Counted from the stretch's first letter, positions 42,644 to 52,050 are shown. The stretch is 64,000 bases of DNA from Streptomyces agglomeratus (GCF_001746415.1 NZ_MEHJ01000001.1:7198501-7262500), one strand, 5' to 3'. Notes: generated by a model not told the origin, from the letters alone. Made by a program: numbers and translations.

Positions 42644-45600
42644 TGACCACGCCGACGGACGTACCTCTTTTTCACCGCCTCGTCCTGCTGGCGGAGCGAG
42701 TGACGCCCGGCCGGCGGGCCGGCGAGCGGGACCTCGCCGAACTCGTGGAGCTGCTGCCCGGATTCACGGCGCGGTCGCCGGAGGAGACGCTCTTCCTGGC
42801 CGGGCTGTACCAGCGCCACGGGCCGCGACTGGGCGGATGGCGGCCGCCGTCGTGGCGCGGGGCGGAACTTCCGCCTTCCGTACGGATCGCCCTCCTGCGC
42901 GCCGAGCTGCTCAACGACCCCGGGCTGCTGGCGGAAGTGCCGCCGGGCGAACTCCTGTACCAGGCCGTGGGGGGAGCGGACCTCACGAGCGCGCCGCACC
43001 GGCCCGCGCGACTCGTGGCCGCACTCACGGACAGCGGTGACCCGGTGCTGCGGGCCGAAGGGCTGCGGCTGGCCCGTCAGGGCCTGCACGCCGGGCTGCT
43101 GGCCCCCACGCCGGTCCGCGAACGCCTGGCCGCTCTGCTCGCCGGGGGGAGCGCCGACGTCGCGGCCGCCGCGCTGGCCGAACTCGCCCGGCCCTGGGCC
43201 GCGCTGCACCCCTTGCCGCACGGGCTCCTGACCCCCTTCCTCGACGCCGGCGCGGCGGCCGCGCATCCCGTGGCGGCCGCCGCCGCACTCGCGGCCGCGG
43301 CCCGCCACGGGCACGGTGACCTGCTGCGGCAGACCGCCGGGAACCCCGGCCTGCCGCCGCCGCTGCGCCGACAGGCGATGGAACTCCTCGGCGACGTGGC
43401 GGAACGCGGCGACATCGCCGAGCTGACGGCCGTAGCCGCGCAGGACCCCCTGCTGCTCGGCGGGCCGGCCGTCACCTGCCTGCGCGGTCTCCACCGGCGC
43501 GGGCACTTCGCGGACGAGCGGGCCGTCAGGGCCGTGGTCGCCCTGGCACTCGCCGACCACACCATCGCCCCCGCGGAGATCGCGACCGTCCTGTACACCT
43601 GCCGCCGGGCGATGCTGCGCACCCTGCTGGACGCCGCCGCCGGCCACCCGTCCTGGCCCCGGCGGCTGGCTCTGCTCGTCGCCCTGGCCGCGCAGGGGCC
43701 GGGGGACCTGCCGATCGGCGCGGAGATCACCCGCTTGCTTCCGCCGGCCCCCGACCCCGGACCGTTTCTCCACGCGATCCGCGAGCTGCGCCACGCCGAC
43801 GCCGAAGAGGCTGTGATCGCCCTCCTGCCCGCCGCACCCGCGGCCGCCCTCAACGCCCTGGAGGCCATCGGCGGAGCCCGTACGGCGGCGGCGCTGGCCG
43901 AAGGGCTCGGCCTGTCCGCGGACGCGCCGCCGGACGGCGCCGGGAGCGTGATCGCGCCGCACCTGCGGGCGGTGCGCGACCGGGCCCTGGAACTGCTGTG
44001 GCACCTGAGCCACGAACCGCACGCGAGGCAGCGCATCCTCGTACGTCTCGACCCGGCCGATCTCCCGGCCCGTATCGCGACCGACCTGGGCGCCCCCGAC
44101 GAGCGCGAACTGGCCCTCCTGCGCTCCCACTTGGACCCCGCCAGGCCGGTGGATGCGCTGTGCAGACTGGCCGCCCACGGCAGCACCGGCACACTGCCGC
44201 TCATCACCGATCTGCTGCTCGCCGCCGTACGCGACCTGGCGGCGTCCCGGGAGCCGCACCGGGCCCCTGAGCGCGCGGGCGGCGAAAGCCCCACCGGTGA
44301 GCCCGTAGTGCCCCAGGAGGTGGTGGACGCCCTCTACGCACTGGGCTGCCGCCTCCACCAGCGGGGGAAGATCAGACCGTCCTGTCTCCTCGACGCCCCG
44401 GGTGCCCCGGAGGCGGGACACGCGCTCGTCGCGGCTGTGGCGCTCGACCTGCTCGACCGTCCGGGGCTGTCCGGCGGCGAACAGTCGATTCTGCTCGAAC
44501 TCCTCCTCAGAGCCCCCGCCGGACGCACCCGCCCCCGGGTGCACCGCCTGCTGCGCTCCCGTGACCCGCAGGTCCGCAAACGGGTGATCGCGCTGCTCGC
44601 CCAGGACCCCACAGGCGACGGCCCGCAGGCGCTGTCGGCGACCCTGATCACGCTGACCGCCGCCCAGGACGTCCAGACCGTACGACAGGCCCTGCTGGCC
44701 CTGGGACATGCCGGGGCGACCTGGGCCTGCGCCGCGATCGCGTCCTGCCTCGACCACCCGAACATGAACGTCAAGAAGACCGCCGCCGAGGCCCTGGTCC
44801 GGGCCGGAACCCCCGCGGCGGCGCCGGCCCTGCTCCGGTGGCTCGGACGGCACGACAACCCCGGGCTGCGCGCCGCGCTGGCCGACGCCCTGCGCGCCGT
44901 CCTCGGCGACGCGTACGCCGCGACCCTCCTCGCCGCCGCCGAACGCGCCGAGGACACCCGGACCCGCGACCTGCTCCTCGCCGGGCTCGACGGCGCACTT
45001 CCGGCGCACTCGGTCCTCGCCCTCGAAGGCCAGAGATTCCCGGCCGCGCAGGCGCTGCTCGCCCTGGTGCAGGCCGGGCGGGTACGCCTGGCGTCCGGGA
45101 CGGCCGAGGACCTGGCGCCGACGCATGCCGACGGCCGCACCGCGGTGCCGGAGCCCGGGCCCGACAGGCGGGAAGCGGACGCCGACGCCATGACGCTGCT
45201 GACCGGCGGCTGGGACCCCTCGGTCGCCCGGCGCATCGCCCGGCGGCCCGAGCCGCCGTCCCCCGCCCGGCTGCGCGAACTGCGGCCCATGCTCGCCGAC
45301 TGGCTCCGCCTGGCCGGCTCCGCGCCCACCGTACGCAGTCGCGTGCTGCGGTTCACGCTCCGGCTGTGCCCGCAGCCGTGGGCGGACGGAGAACGGGCCG
45401 TCTTCGCCCGGTACGCGACGGTCCTGCTCGACGGGCTCGCCGACCCGGCGGGCGGGAACGGGCACGACCTCGTCACGCTGCTCGAAGCCGTCGTCCCGGA
45501 CCTGCCCACGGTCGGAAGGCTCGCGGCGGCGGACGCGGTGCGCGCGCTGCCCGCCGGGGCCATGAGCGGCCGCTCCACGCTGCCGCTGCTGCGCCGTTGC

Positions 45601-47175
45601 GGCGCCGTTCCGGTGCGCGCGGATCTCGACCGGGCCCTGGCCGAGGTCCGGCTCGGCGCCGATCCGTGGCAGGCCGAGACGGCCGTGCTGCGCGACGCCT
45701 TCGCCGTCCCGCCGCCGTCCGCCGCCCGCACCGGGGCCGGAGACGGGCCCTCGGAGGCATGGCGGGCCGCGCTGCGTGCGGCCGTGCGGTCGCCCGGCGC
45801 CCTGGAGGCGTTCCGCCGGCGCGCCGGGAACGGCGCGCCGGGCTCGCGAGGCGTACTGGCCGGACTGATCGACGCCTACACATCCGCCGACCCCAAAGTA
45901 CGCGTCGCGCTCCTCGACTGGATGACGTGTCTTCAGCCACTGGACGCACCGCCGTGGACCGTCGGGGAGAGTGCCGCCGCCCCGGCGGGGACCCAGCGCG
46001 TCGTACGCGTAGAGGACCTCGACCAGCCACGTTCGGGCGCACAGCGCGAACGGCTGCTCGCCATGCTGGAATCCGACGACCCGGAGCGCCGGGACGCCGC
46101 CGCCCGGGCGCTCTCGACGTGGCCCGAACCCGCGACCGCGCGCCACGTGCTGCGCGCCTTCCTCAGCGGCCGCGTCACCGTCGCCCCCACCGCCGGCCAC
46201 GCCCGGGAACTGAACGCCATGAGCGAGACGGAACTGCGCTCCGCCGGCATACGGCCGGACCGTGTGGTCCGCGCGGTCCGGCTGCTCGACGATCCCGGGG
46301 ACAGGAGCCGGCTGCTCCCCCTGCTGCTGAACTGGTGGGAGCACGGCCCGCCGTCCCTTCGCCCCGAGGTCCGACGCGCCCTGGGGGACATCCCGGCGGA
46401 CACGCTGGCCGCTGCCCTGACCGACCGGCTCGAAGCCGGCGCCTCCGGCTTCCTGGACCTCCTCGCGGGCCGTCCGCTGCTGAGCACCCCCGCCCTCGTA
46501 CGCGTCCGCCGGCGACTGCGCGCCGAGGGCCGCGACGACCTGGCGGGTGAACTGCTCCTGGTCGGCGGGCCGCTGCGGGGCGCGGACGCCGAGCGGCACG
46601 ACGCCGCCGCGGTGGCCGAGCTGCGCGAGCGCGCCACGTCGCCCCGCAGCGCTTCGCCGCGCCCCTCCCGGGCCGAGCTGCGGGCCGAGCTGCTGGACCT
46701 GGCCAGGACCGGCTCCCCCGAGGGGATACGCCGCGCGCTCACCCGGTTGGCCGAGGAGCATCCGGGTCCGGACCCGGACGAGGACCCGGAGCTGCGGGCC
46801 GTGATCGGCACACTGCTGAAGGACCCGAGGCCCGGGGTCCGGCTGCACGCCCACCGGACCTCGCGGGCGATGCTCGACCGGACGGCATACCTCCACCACA
46901 CGGCGGTCCTGCTGGACGACCCGCAGCCCGACGTGGCACGCATGGCGATCCGGACGCTCTGCCACGCGCACTGGGAACCCGCCGTCCCCGCCGTGGTCGG
47001 CCTGCTCCAGCACGCCCATCCGGTCGTCCGCAGGGCGGCGGGCGAAGGACTGGCCCTGATGCCCGGACCGGCGGCAACCGCTCTCCGGCGCGCGGCCGGT
47101 CACGCCCGGCCGGACAGACGGCGTCTGTACGAGGACGTACTCCAGCGGATCGTCACGTCCACCGGCGGCGGCTAG
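42643..47175 (+). CDS. Giant HEAT-repeat protein of unknown function
   Basis: This is a 1510-residue soluble protein built almost wholly of short paired helices, rich in Leu, Ala and Arg. HEAT/PBS-lyase-type units are clearest at about 630-760 (LLRSRDPQVRKRVIALLAQD, LDHPNMNVKKTAAEALVRAG, TPAAAPALLRWLGRHDN) and at the C-terminus (LKDPRPGVRLHAHRTSRAML, LDDPQPDVARMAIRTL, LQHAHPVVRRAAGEGLALM). No enzymatic motif, signal peptide or transmembrane helix is seen. Such solenoids act as scaffolds. The GTG has no ribosome binding site and follows a -10 box directly. It is a single gene whose stop lies 25 bp from that of the convergent DNA ligase. Confidence 0.82.
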   Translation: MTTPTDVPLFHRLVLLAERVTPGRRAGERDLAELVELLPGFTARSPEETLFLAGLYQRHGPRLGGWRPPSWRGAELPPSVRIALLRAELLNDPGLLAEVPPGELLYQAVGGADLTSAPHRPARLVAALTDSGDPVLRAEGLRLARQGLHAGLLAPTPVRERLAALLAGGSADVAAAALAELARPWAALHPLPHGLLTPFLDAGAAAAHPVAAAAALAAAARHGHGDLLRQTAGNPGLPPPLRRQAMELLGDVAERGDIAELTAVAAQDPLLLGGPAVTCLRGLHRRGHFADERAVRAVVALALADHTIAPAEIATVLYTCRRAMLRTLLDAAAGHPSWPRRLALLVALAAQGPGDLPIGAEITRLLPPAPDPGPFLHAIRELRHADAEEAVIALLPAAPAAALNALEAIGGARTAAALAEGLGLSADAPPDGAGSVIAPHLRAVRDRALELLWHLSHEPHARQRILVRLDPADLPARIATDLGAPDERELALLRSHLDPARPVDALCRLAAHGSTGTLPLITDLLLAAVRDLAASREPHRAPERAGGESPTGEPVVPQEVVDALYALGCRLHQRGKIRPSCLLDAPGAPEAGHALVAAVALDLLDRPGLSGGEQSILLELLLRAPAGRTRPRVHRLLRSRDPQVRKRVIALLAQDPTGDGPQALSATLITLTAAQDVQTVRQALLALGHAGATWACAAIASCLDHPNMNVKKTAAEALVRAGTPAAAPALLRWLGRHDNPGLRAALADALRAVLGDAYAATLLAAAERAEDTRTRDLLLAGLDGALPAHSVLALEGQRFPAAQALLALVQAGRVRLASGTAEDLAPTHADGRTAVPEPGPDRREADADAMTLLTGGWDPSVARRIARRPEPPSPARLRELRPMLADWLRLAGSAPTVRSRVLRFTLRLCPQPWADGERAVFARYATVLLDGLADPAGGNGHDLVTLLEAVVPDLPTVGRLAAADAVRALPAGAMSGRSTLPLLRRCGAVPVRADLDRALAEVRLGADPWQAETAVLRDAFAVPPPSAARTGAGDGPSEAWRAALRAAVRSPGALEAFRRRAGNGAPGSRGVLAGLIDAYTSADPKVRVALLDWMTCLQPLDAPPWTVGESAAAPAGTQRVVRVEDLDQPRSGAQRERLLAMLESDDPERRDAAARALSTWPEPATARHVLRAFLSGRVTVAPTAGHARELNAMSETELRSAGIRPDRVVRAVRLLDDPGDRSRLLPLLLNWWEHGPPSLRPEVRRALGDIPADTLAAALTDRLEAGASGFLDLLAGRPLLSTPALVRVRRRLRAEGRDDLAGELLLVGGPLRGADAERHDAAAVAELRERATSPRSASPRPSRAELRAELLDLARTGSPEGIRRALTRLAEEHPGPDPDEDPELRAVIGTLLKDPRPGVRLHAHRTSRAMLDRTAYLHHTAVLLDDPQPDVARMAIRTLCHAHWEPAVPAVVGLLQHAHPVVRRAAGEGLALMPGPAATALRRAAGHARPDRRRLYEDVLQRIVTSTGGG

Positions 47176-47200
47176 CCGGTGCGGCCGGCGGGCGGACCGC

Positions 47201-48742
47201 TCACTCCTCCGCCCGCACCGGACCCGTCGCGAGGACGGTGCCGACCGTGTCCGTCTCGGCGGCCGGCTTGTCCTCCCGGTAGCGCACCACGCGCGCGAAG
47301 CGCAGCGTCACACCCTCCGGGTAACGGGTGGAGCGCTGAAGCCCGTCGAACGCGATCTCGACGACGAGTTCCGGGCGTACGGTCACCACATGGCCGCTCT
47401 CGCCGGTCGCCAGCTCCAGCAGCCGCCGCGTCTGCCACTCCAGCATCGCGTCGGTGAGGCCCTTGAACGTCTTGCCCAGCATGGCGAACGTACCGTCCGG
47501 CCGCCGGGCACCCAGATGCAGGTTGGAGAGCTTGCCGGTCCGCCGCCCGTGGCCCCACTCGGCGGCCAGCACCACCAGGTCGAGGGTGTGCACGGGCTTC
47601 ACCTTGAGCCACGACGTGCCGCGCCGCCCGGCCTGGTACGGCGCGTCCAGCCCCTTGAGCACCACCCCTTCGTGCCCGCGTTCCAGCGTCCGCGCCAGGA
47701 ACTCGTCGGCCAGCGGCGCCTCGTCGGGCCCGGTCACCACCGTCCGGCGCACGCGCATCGGCTCGGGGACCAGCCCCGCCAGCCGCTCGTACCTCTCCCG
47801 GTAGGGCAGGTCCAGAAGCACCTCACCCCCGAGCGCCAGTACGTCGAAGAACACGGGGGACAGCGGCAGCGCCTGGCGCGCCGCCGCCACGTCGAGGCGG
47901 GAGCCGACGCGGCCCGCGATGTCCTGGAAGGGGAGCGGCCTGCCGTTCGCGTCGAAGGCGATGACCTCGCCGTCCAGGATGAATCCGTCGCCGGACAACC
48001 CGCCCGCCACGGAGGTGAGTTCCGGTACGCGGTCCGTGATGTCGTCCAGTGTGCGCGTGAAGACGCGTACCCGCTCGCCGTCGCGGTGGACCTGAACCCG
48101 GATGCCGTCCAGCTTCTCCTCCACCGCGCACGCCCCGAGTTTGCCGACCGCCTCGCCGGCGCTCTGCCCGGGGTGCGCGAGCATCGGCGGCACGGCGCGG
48201 CCCACCCGGAGGCTGAACTCCCCGAGCGCCGCGGGTCCCCGGGCCAGCAGCGCCCGGCCCACCGCGACCAGCGAACCGCCCAGCATCACCGCCCGCCGCA
48301 CGTCGGCCGCGGGCACCGACGCGGCCGCCGCCAGCCCCTCCGCCGCCAGCGCGTCCAGCGCGCCCTGCCGTACCTCCCCGGTGAGCAGCCCGGACAGGAA
48401 CCGCTGCTCCTCCTCCGTCGCCGCCCCCAGCAGCTCCCGCACCAGCCGAGCCCGCTCCGCCTGCGCGCCGGGCCCCGCCACGCCCGCGAACGCGGTCAGC
48501 GCGGCGTCCACCTCACGCACGGTCAGTGTGGGCCCGGCGGCGGGCGGGACGGGCTCCCGCAGCAGGCTCCAGCCGGTCCCGATGCGCCCCTGCGGCAGGC
48601 GGCCCGCCAGATACGGGATCACGATCGGTACGTCGTCGGGCCCGGCGCTCCGGAAGAGCTCCGCCAGCAGCGCGGTCTTGCGCGAGCGCGCGGACGTCGA
48701 CGCGATCTCCCGCGAGACCCGGGCGAGTGTGGCGAGCAGCAT
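47201..48742 (-). CDS. ligB: ATP-dependent DNA ligase (LigB type)
   Basis: This is a 513-residue ligase that seals nicks via an enzyme-AMP intermediate. The N-terminal DNA-binding domain covers about 1-190. The nucleotidyltransferase domain has motif I EEK-LDGIR with catalytic K210, motif III VFFDVLAL, motif IV GHEGVVLK and motif V SWLKVKP. The OB domain at the C-terminus ends in the ARVVRYREDKPAAETDT segment. Order and length match mycobacterial LigB and related ligases, and there is no NHEJ polymerase or nuclease domain. ATG 48742 is divergent from the SRPBCC gene 51 bp away. It is convergent with the HEAT gene, which may be coincidental. Confidence 0.92.
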   Translation of the reverse strand: MLLATLARVSREIASTSARSRKTALLAELFRSAGPDDVPIVIPYLAGRLPQGRIGTGWSLLREPVPPAAGPTLTVREVDAALTAFAGVAGPGAQAERARLVRELLGAATEEEQRFLSGLLTGEVRQGALDALAAEGLAAAASVPAADVRRAVMLGGSLVAVGRALLARGPAALGEFSLRVGRAVPPMLAHPGQSAGEAVGKLGACAVEEKLDGIRVQVHRDGERVRVFTRTLDDITDRVPELTSVAGGLSGDGFILDGEVIAFDANGRPLPFQDIAGRVGSRLDVAAARQALPLSPVFFDVLALGGEVLLDLPYRERYERLAGLVPEPMRVRRTVVTGPDEAPLADEFLARTLERGHEGVVLKGLDAPYQAGRRGTSWLKVKPVHTLDLVVLAAEWGHGRRTGKLSNLHLGARRPDGTFAMLGKTFKGLTDAMLEWQTRRLLELATGESGHVVTVRPELVVEIAFDGLQRSTRYPEGVTLRFARVVRYREDKPAAETDTVGTVLATGPVRAEE

Positions 48743-48781
48743 GCCCCCATCCTGCAACGGCGATCGCCGCCCCGCAGTGCT

Positions 48782-48794
48782 TAGGCTCGGGCCG
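48782..48794 (+). promoter_or_regulatory. -10 element giving a leaderless SRPBCC mRNA
   Basis: TAGGCT at 48782-48787 ends six bases before GTG 48794, and no ribosome binding site exists between them. The arrangement is the same as for the HEAT gene. Confidence 0.5.
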
Positions 48795-49234
48795 TGGCCC
48801 TCTTCCGTATCGAACGCCGAACGCCGCTGTCCGCCGGGGAAGCCTGGCGGCGCCTGACCGACTGGCAGCACCACGCGGTCCCGCTGACCCGCATCACCGT
48901 GACCCCTCCGCCGCCGACGGGCACCGGCACCCTGGTGGTGGCCCGTACCGGAGCCGGGCGTCTCGGTTTCGACGACCCCATGGAGGTGGTGGCCTGGGAG
49001 CCTCCGCAGGACGGCGGGGCCGGGCACTGCCGGCTGGAGAAGCGGGGCGGGGTCGTCCTCGGGTGGGCCGAGATCGACGTACGTCCGGCTCCCGGGGGGG
49101 CCGTGGCCGTCTGGACGGAGGATTTGCGGCTGCGGGGGCTCCCCGGGGCGTTCGACGGGCTGGTCGCGCGCGCGGGCCGGCTGGTCTTCGGCCGGGCGGT
49201 CACGGGCCTGCTCGGCCCCCCGGCCGGCCGGTGA
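48794..49234 (+). CDS. SRPBCC family protein
   Basis: This is a 146-residue START/Bet v1-like lipid-binding-fold protein. It begins ALFRIERRTPLSAGEAWRRLTDWQHHAVP, the N-terminal strand-helix seen in polyketide-cyclase-type SRPBCC proteins. It continues with PMEVVAWEPPQ and the strand VAVWTEDLRL, and ends in the long helix DGLVARAGRLVFGRAVTGLL that closes the cavity. The ligand is unknown. It starts at GTG 48794 directly after a -10 box, so translation is probably leaderless. It is divergent from the DNA ligase gene. Confidence 0.82.
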   Translation: MALFRIERRTPLSAGEAWRRLTDWQHHAVPLTRITVTPPPPTGTGTLVVARTGAGRLGFDDPMEVVAWEPPQDGGAGHCRLEKRGGVVLGWAEIDVRPAPGGAVAVWTEDLRLRGLPGAFDGLVARAGRLVFGRAVTGLLGPPAGR

Positions 49235-49321
49235 CCGCCCCGGCGGCGAACGGCCGTGCGATCGGGTGACTCTTGGCGCCGGGCGACATGCGGCGGCGGC
49301 CGGGAGGTTAACCGTGCGGTC

Positions 49322-50074
49322 ATGAACCTTCAGTCCATTCACAGGAACCGTGCCGGCGGCCCGCGTGCCCGGCGCGTCCAGACGGCCGCCCTCTGCGCCG
49401 TGGCCGTCGCCGCGCTCGTCGGCGGTTGCGGGAGCGGTGGCGACGCCAGGCCGAACCATGCCGCCGCCGGGCAGCCGGACGTGCGGCAGACCACGTCGCC
49501 GAGCCCCTCGGGGTCCGTCCGGCTCAACGAGGACCAGGCGGCACGCAAGGCTCTGGTGCCGGCCGCCAAGGTCACCGCCGACAAGGCCGCCGCCACGGCC
49601 GTGGCGGAGGTGCCGGACAGCACGCTGCTCTCGGTCGAGCTGAAGCGCAGGGCCAGTGGCTCCTCCCCGAGCCCCAGCCCCACCGGCAGCCCGAGCCCGA
49701 CCGCGAGCCCCCGGACCGGGCAGCCGGTATGGGTCGCGGAGGTGTCCAAGAAGGACGGCACGGCGTCCACCGTCCGCATCGACGCCGAGTCCGGCGACGT
49801 CATCCGGTCCCGCACCGACCCCGGTCAGGACGCCGACGAGAAGGCGGAGCGCGCCTCCTGGATCACGAAGATCAAGCAGACCCCGGAGCAGGTGGCGAAG
49901 GCCGCCACCGACCGGAAGAAGGGCACGATCACCTCCATGGAGCTCGACGACGCCGACAGCGGCGACGTCATCTGGTCCGTCGAGGTCGTGTCCACCGACG
50001 ACTGGAACAAGTCCACGCTCGACATCGACGCCACGACGGGCGAAGTCCTGAGCGAGGACGTCGACCGGGACTGA
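49322..50074 (+). CDS. PepSY-domain lipoprotein
   Basis: This is a 250-residue exported lipoprotein. The N-terminus has Arg residues, a hydrophobic stretch (TAALCAVAVAALVGG) and a lipobox ending at C36 (VGGC-GSGG), followed by a Ser/Gly-rich tether. Residues about 65-165 and 175-250 each resemble PepSY domains: KVTADKAAATAVAEVPDSTL, then STVRIDAESGDVI; and KIKQTPEQVAKAATDRKKG, then LDIDATTGEVL. A Pro/Ser/Thr spacer (about 110-135) interrupts the first. PepSY modules are thought to inhibit peptidases or sense the envelope. The gene is monocistronic, ending in a 12-bp hairpin terminator. Confidence 0.85.
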   Translation: MNLQSIHRNRAGGPRARRVQTAALCAVAVAALVGGCGSGGDARPNHAAAGQPDVRQTTSPSPSGSVRLNEDQAARKALVPAAKVTADKAAATAVAEVPDSTLLSVELKRRASGSSPSPSPTGSPSPTASPRTGQPVWVAEVSKKDGTASTVRIDAESGDVIRSRTDPGQDADEKAERASWITKIKQTPEQVAKAATDRKKGTITSMELDDADSGDVIWSVEVVSTDDWNKSTLDIDATTGEVLSEDVDRD

Positions 50075-50080
50075 CACGGC

Positions 50081-50115
50081 GCCGCTTCCGGGTGCGACCG
50101 GCGCCCGGAAGCGGC
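50081..50115. terminator. 12-bp hairpin between convergent genes
   Basis: GCCGCTTCCGGG (50081-50092) and CCCGGAAGCGGC (50104-50115) are exact complements around an 11-base loop, seven bases after the PepSY gene stop. Confidence 0.8.
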
Positions 50116-50227
50116 CCGGGGTCCCGCGTCGTCAGGCCCGTCGCCGCTCGCGCCACCGCCGGCCCGCGTCCCCGGCCCCGTCGTTCGGGCCGCCGGACGG
50201 GTGACGCCTGTTCCGGAGCCCGCGCGC

Positions 50228-51862
50228 TCACCCCTGACGGCCGCCGGATCCCGCCGCGACCGAACGGGCCCACCGGTAGTCCGCCTTGCCGCTCGGCGAG
50301 CGCTGTATCTCCGGCGCTATCACGAGCTGGCGGGGAATCTTGTATCCGGCGAGCCGGGTGCGGCAGTGCGCCTGGATGGCGTCGAGCCCCGGCGCGTCCA
50401 CGCCCCCGCGCAGCTGCACCACGGCCGCCACCCGGTTGCCCCACGTCTCGTCGGGCACCCCGGCCACCAGCGCGTCGTACACGTCCGGATGGGACTTGAG
50501 CGCCTGCTCGACCTCTTCCGGGTACACCTTCTCGCCGCCCGTGTTGATGCACTGCGAGCCCCGGCCGAGCACGGTGACGATGCCCTCCTCGTCCACCGTT
50601 GCCATGTCACCCAGCAGCACCCACCGCTCGCCTTCGGCCTCGAAGAAGGTCTCCGCGGTCTTCCCGGGGTCGTTGTAGTAGCCCAGCGGGACATGTCCGC
50701 GCTGCGCGATGCGGCCCACTTCGCCGGGTACGACAGGAGCGTGTGTCGCCGGATCGATCACCGCGGTGCGGGAGTTGACGCGCAGCCGGAACCCCTTGCC
50801 GGGGCCCGAGTCGTCCGTCGCCGTGCCGTTGAAGCCGGATTCCGACGACCCGAAGTTGTTCAGCAGCATCACGTTCGGCACCAGCGCCTGGAACTGCTCG
50901 CGCACCGTCTCCGAAAGGATCGCGCCCGAGGACGAGACGCTGAACAGCGACGAGCAGTCGGTCCCCCGCATCGGCCCGTTCAGCGCGTCGACCAGCGGCC
51001 GCAGCATGGCGTCGCCGACGAGCGACACGCTGGTGACCTTCTCCTTCTCGATCGTACGGAGCACCTCCTCGGGCGCGAACTTCCGGTGCAGCACCACCCG
51101 CTGGCCGAAGAAGAAACCGATGAAGGCGGTGAGCGTCGACGTGCCGTGCATCAGCGGGGGAGTGGGGAAGAAGGTGATCCCGTCGCCGCCGGCCGCAACC
51201 CGTTCGGCCAGCTCCGCCGGCGACTTCACCGGTTCACCGGTCGGCGCCCCGCCGCCGAGCCCGGAGAAGAACAGGTCCTCCTGGCGCCACATCACACCCT
51301 TGGGCATGCCGGTGGTGCCGCCGGTGTAGATGATGAACTGGTCGTCCCCGGAGCGCGGCCCGAACCCCCGTCCGTCCCGTCCCGCCGCCTCGGCCTCCGT
51401 GAACGGCACCGGCGGGATCGCGGGCTCGGGCGCACCGCCGGGCGCCGTACCCACCCGTACGAGATGCCGGAGCTTCTCCGTCCGGGGGAGCGCGGCCGCG
51501 ACCCGCCCGGTGAACTCGGCGTCGAAGACGAGCGCCACCAGGTCCGCGTCGCGGTAGAGGTAGACCAGCTCCTCCTCGAGGTAGCGGTAGTTGACGTTGA
51601 CCGGGACGACGCGCGCCTTGAGGCAGCCCAGCACGGTCTGGAGGTATTCGACGCCGTTGTAGAGGTGCAGCCCCAGGTGCTCGCCCGGCTTCACGCCGGC
51701 GTCGGCGAGGTGGTGCGCGACGCGGTTCGCCGCCGCGTCCAGCTCCGCGTACGTCAGTCTGCGCTCGGCGCCCGTACCGGGATGGTCGGCGTACACGAGC
51801 GCCTCACGGTCCGGGACCACGTCGACGACCGACTCGAACAGGTCGGCAAGGTTGTACTCCAC
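50228..51862 (-). CDS. Acyl-CoA synthetase (FadD19-like)
   Basis: This is a 544-residue adenylate-forming ligase with P-loop QFIIYTGGTTGMPKGVMW near residues 172-189, NNFGSSESGFNG as the adenine motif, LLGDMATVDEEGIVTVLGRG as the hinge, and SPSGKADYRW as the catalytic-Lys region. The start VEYNLADLFESVVDVVPDR resembles steroid side-chain ligases of the mycobacterial FadD19 or FadD17 type. The GTG at 51862 is chosen for the AGGAGG ahead of it. It is divergent from the crotonase operon, with the TCTGA-N7-TCAGA palindrome between. The pair recalls fadD19/echA19 of mycobacteria. Actual substrates may be sterol, terpenoid or branched acids. Confidence 0.88.
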   Translation of the reverse strand: MEYNLADLFESVVDVVPDREALVYADHPGTGAERRLTYAELDAAANRVAHHLADAGVKPGEHLGLHLYNGVEYLQTVLGCLKARVVPVNVNYRYLEEELVYLYRDADLVALVFDAEFTGRVAAALPRTEKLRHLVRVGTAPGGAPEPAIPPVPFTEAEAAGRDGRGFGPRSGDDQFIIYTGGTTGMPKGVMWRQEDLFFSGLGGGAPTGEPVKSPAELAERVAAGGDGITFFPTPPLMHGTSTLTAFIGFFFGQRVVLHRKFAPEEVLRTIEKEKVTSVSLVGDAMLRPLVDALNGPMRGTDCSSLFSVSSSGAILSETVREQFQALVPNVMLLNNFGSSESGFNGTATDDSGPGKGFRLRVNSRTAVIDPATHAPVVPGEVGRIAQRGHVPLGYYNDPGKTAETFFEAEGERWVLLGDMATVDEEGIVTVLGRGSQCINTGGEKVYPEEVEQALKSHPDVYDALVAGVPDETWGNRVAAVVQLRGGVDAPGLDAIQAHCRTRLAGYKIPRQLVIAPEIQRSPSGKADYRWARSVAAGSGGRQG

Positions 51863-51969
51863 CGTTCCTCCTGACCCGGGCTGCGCGATCGCCCGACGGC
51901 ACGTGACGGTCACCCGACGGCCATCAGAGCAAAGCCCGCTCCAAGTGGGAAGGGGCTGCGCCGAGAAAA

Positions 51970-51986
51970 TCTGACTAGGTGTCAGA
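51970..51986. promoter_or_regulatory. TCTGA-N7-TCAGA operator between divergent fatty/steroid-acid genes
   Basis: TCTGACTAGGTGTCAGA, followed by AAA, forms a 6-bp inverted repeat with a 5-bp spacer. It is the same arrangement as at 30668-30684. It could control both the acyl-CoA synthetase (minus) and the crotonase operon (plus). Confidence 0.65.
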
Positions 51987-52050
51987 AAACTATTGAACTG
52001 GGCCCCACCCTCCTGCAACCTGTTCTCGTTCCTCAGACGGGAGGCAGTCA

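Noticed and set aside
42406..47103. A 1565-codon open frame on the minus strand opposite the HEAT gene
   Set aside because: It mirrors the codon bias of the plus-strand gene, is dominated by Gly, Arg, Gln and Val low-complexity sequence, and matches no family. The plus-strand protein shows clear helical repeats.
48743..50077. Upstream extension of the DNA ligase frame to 958 codons
   Set aside because: It would run through the SRPBCC and PepSY genes on the other strand, and the extra residues are low-complexity. ATG 48742 begins at the family start.
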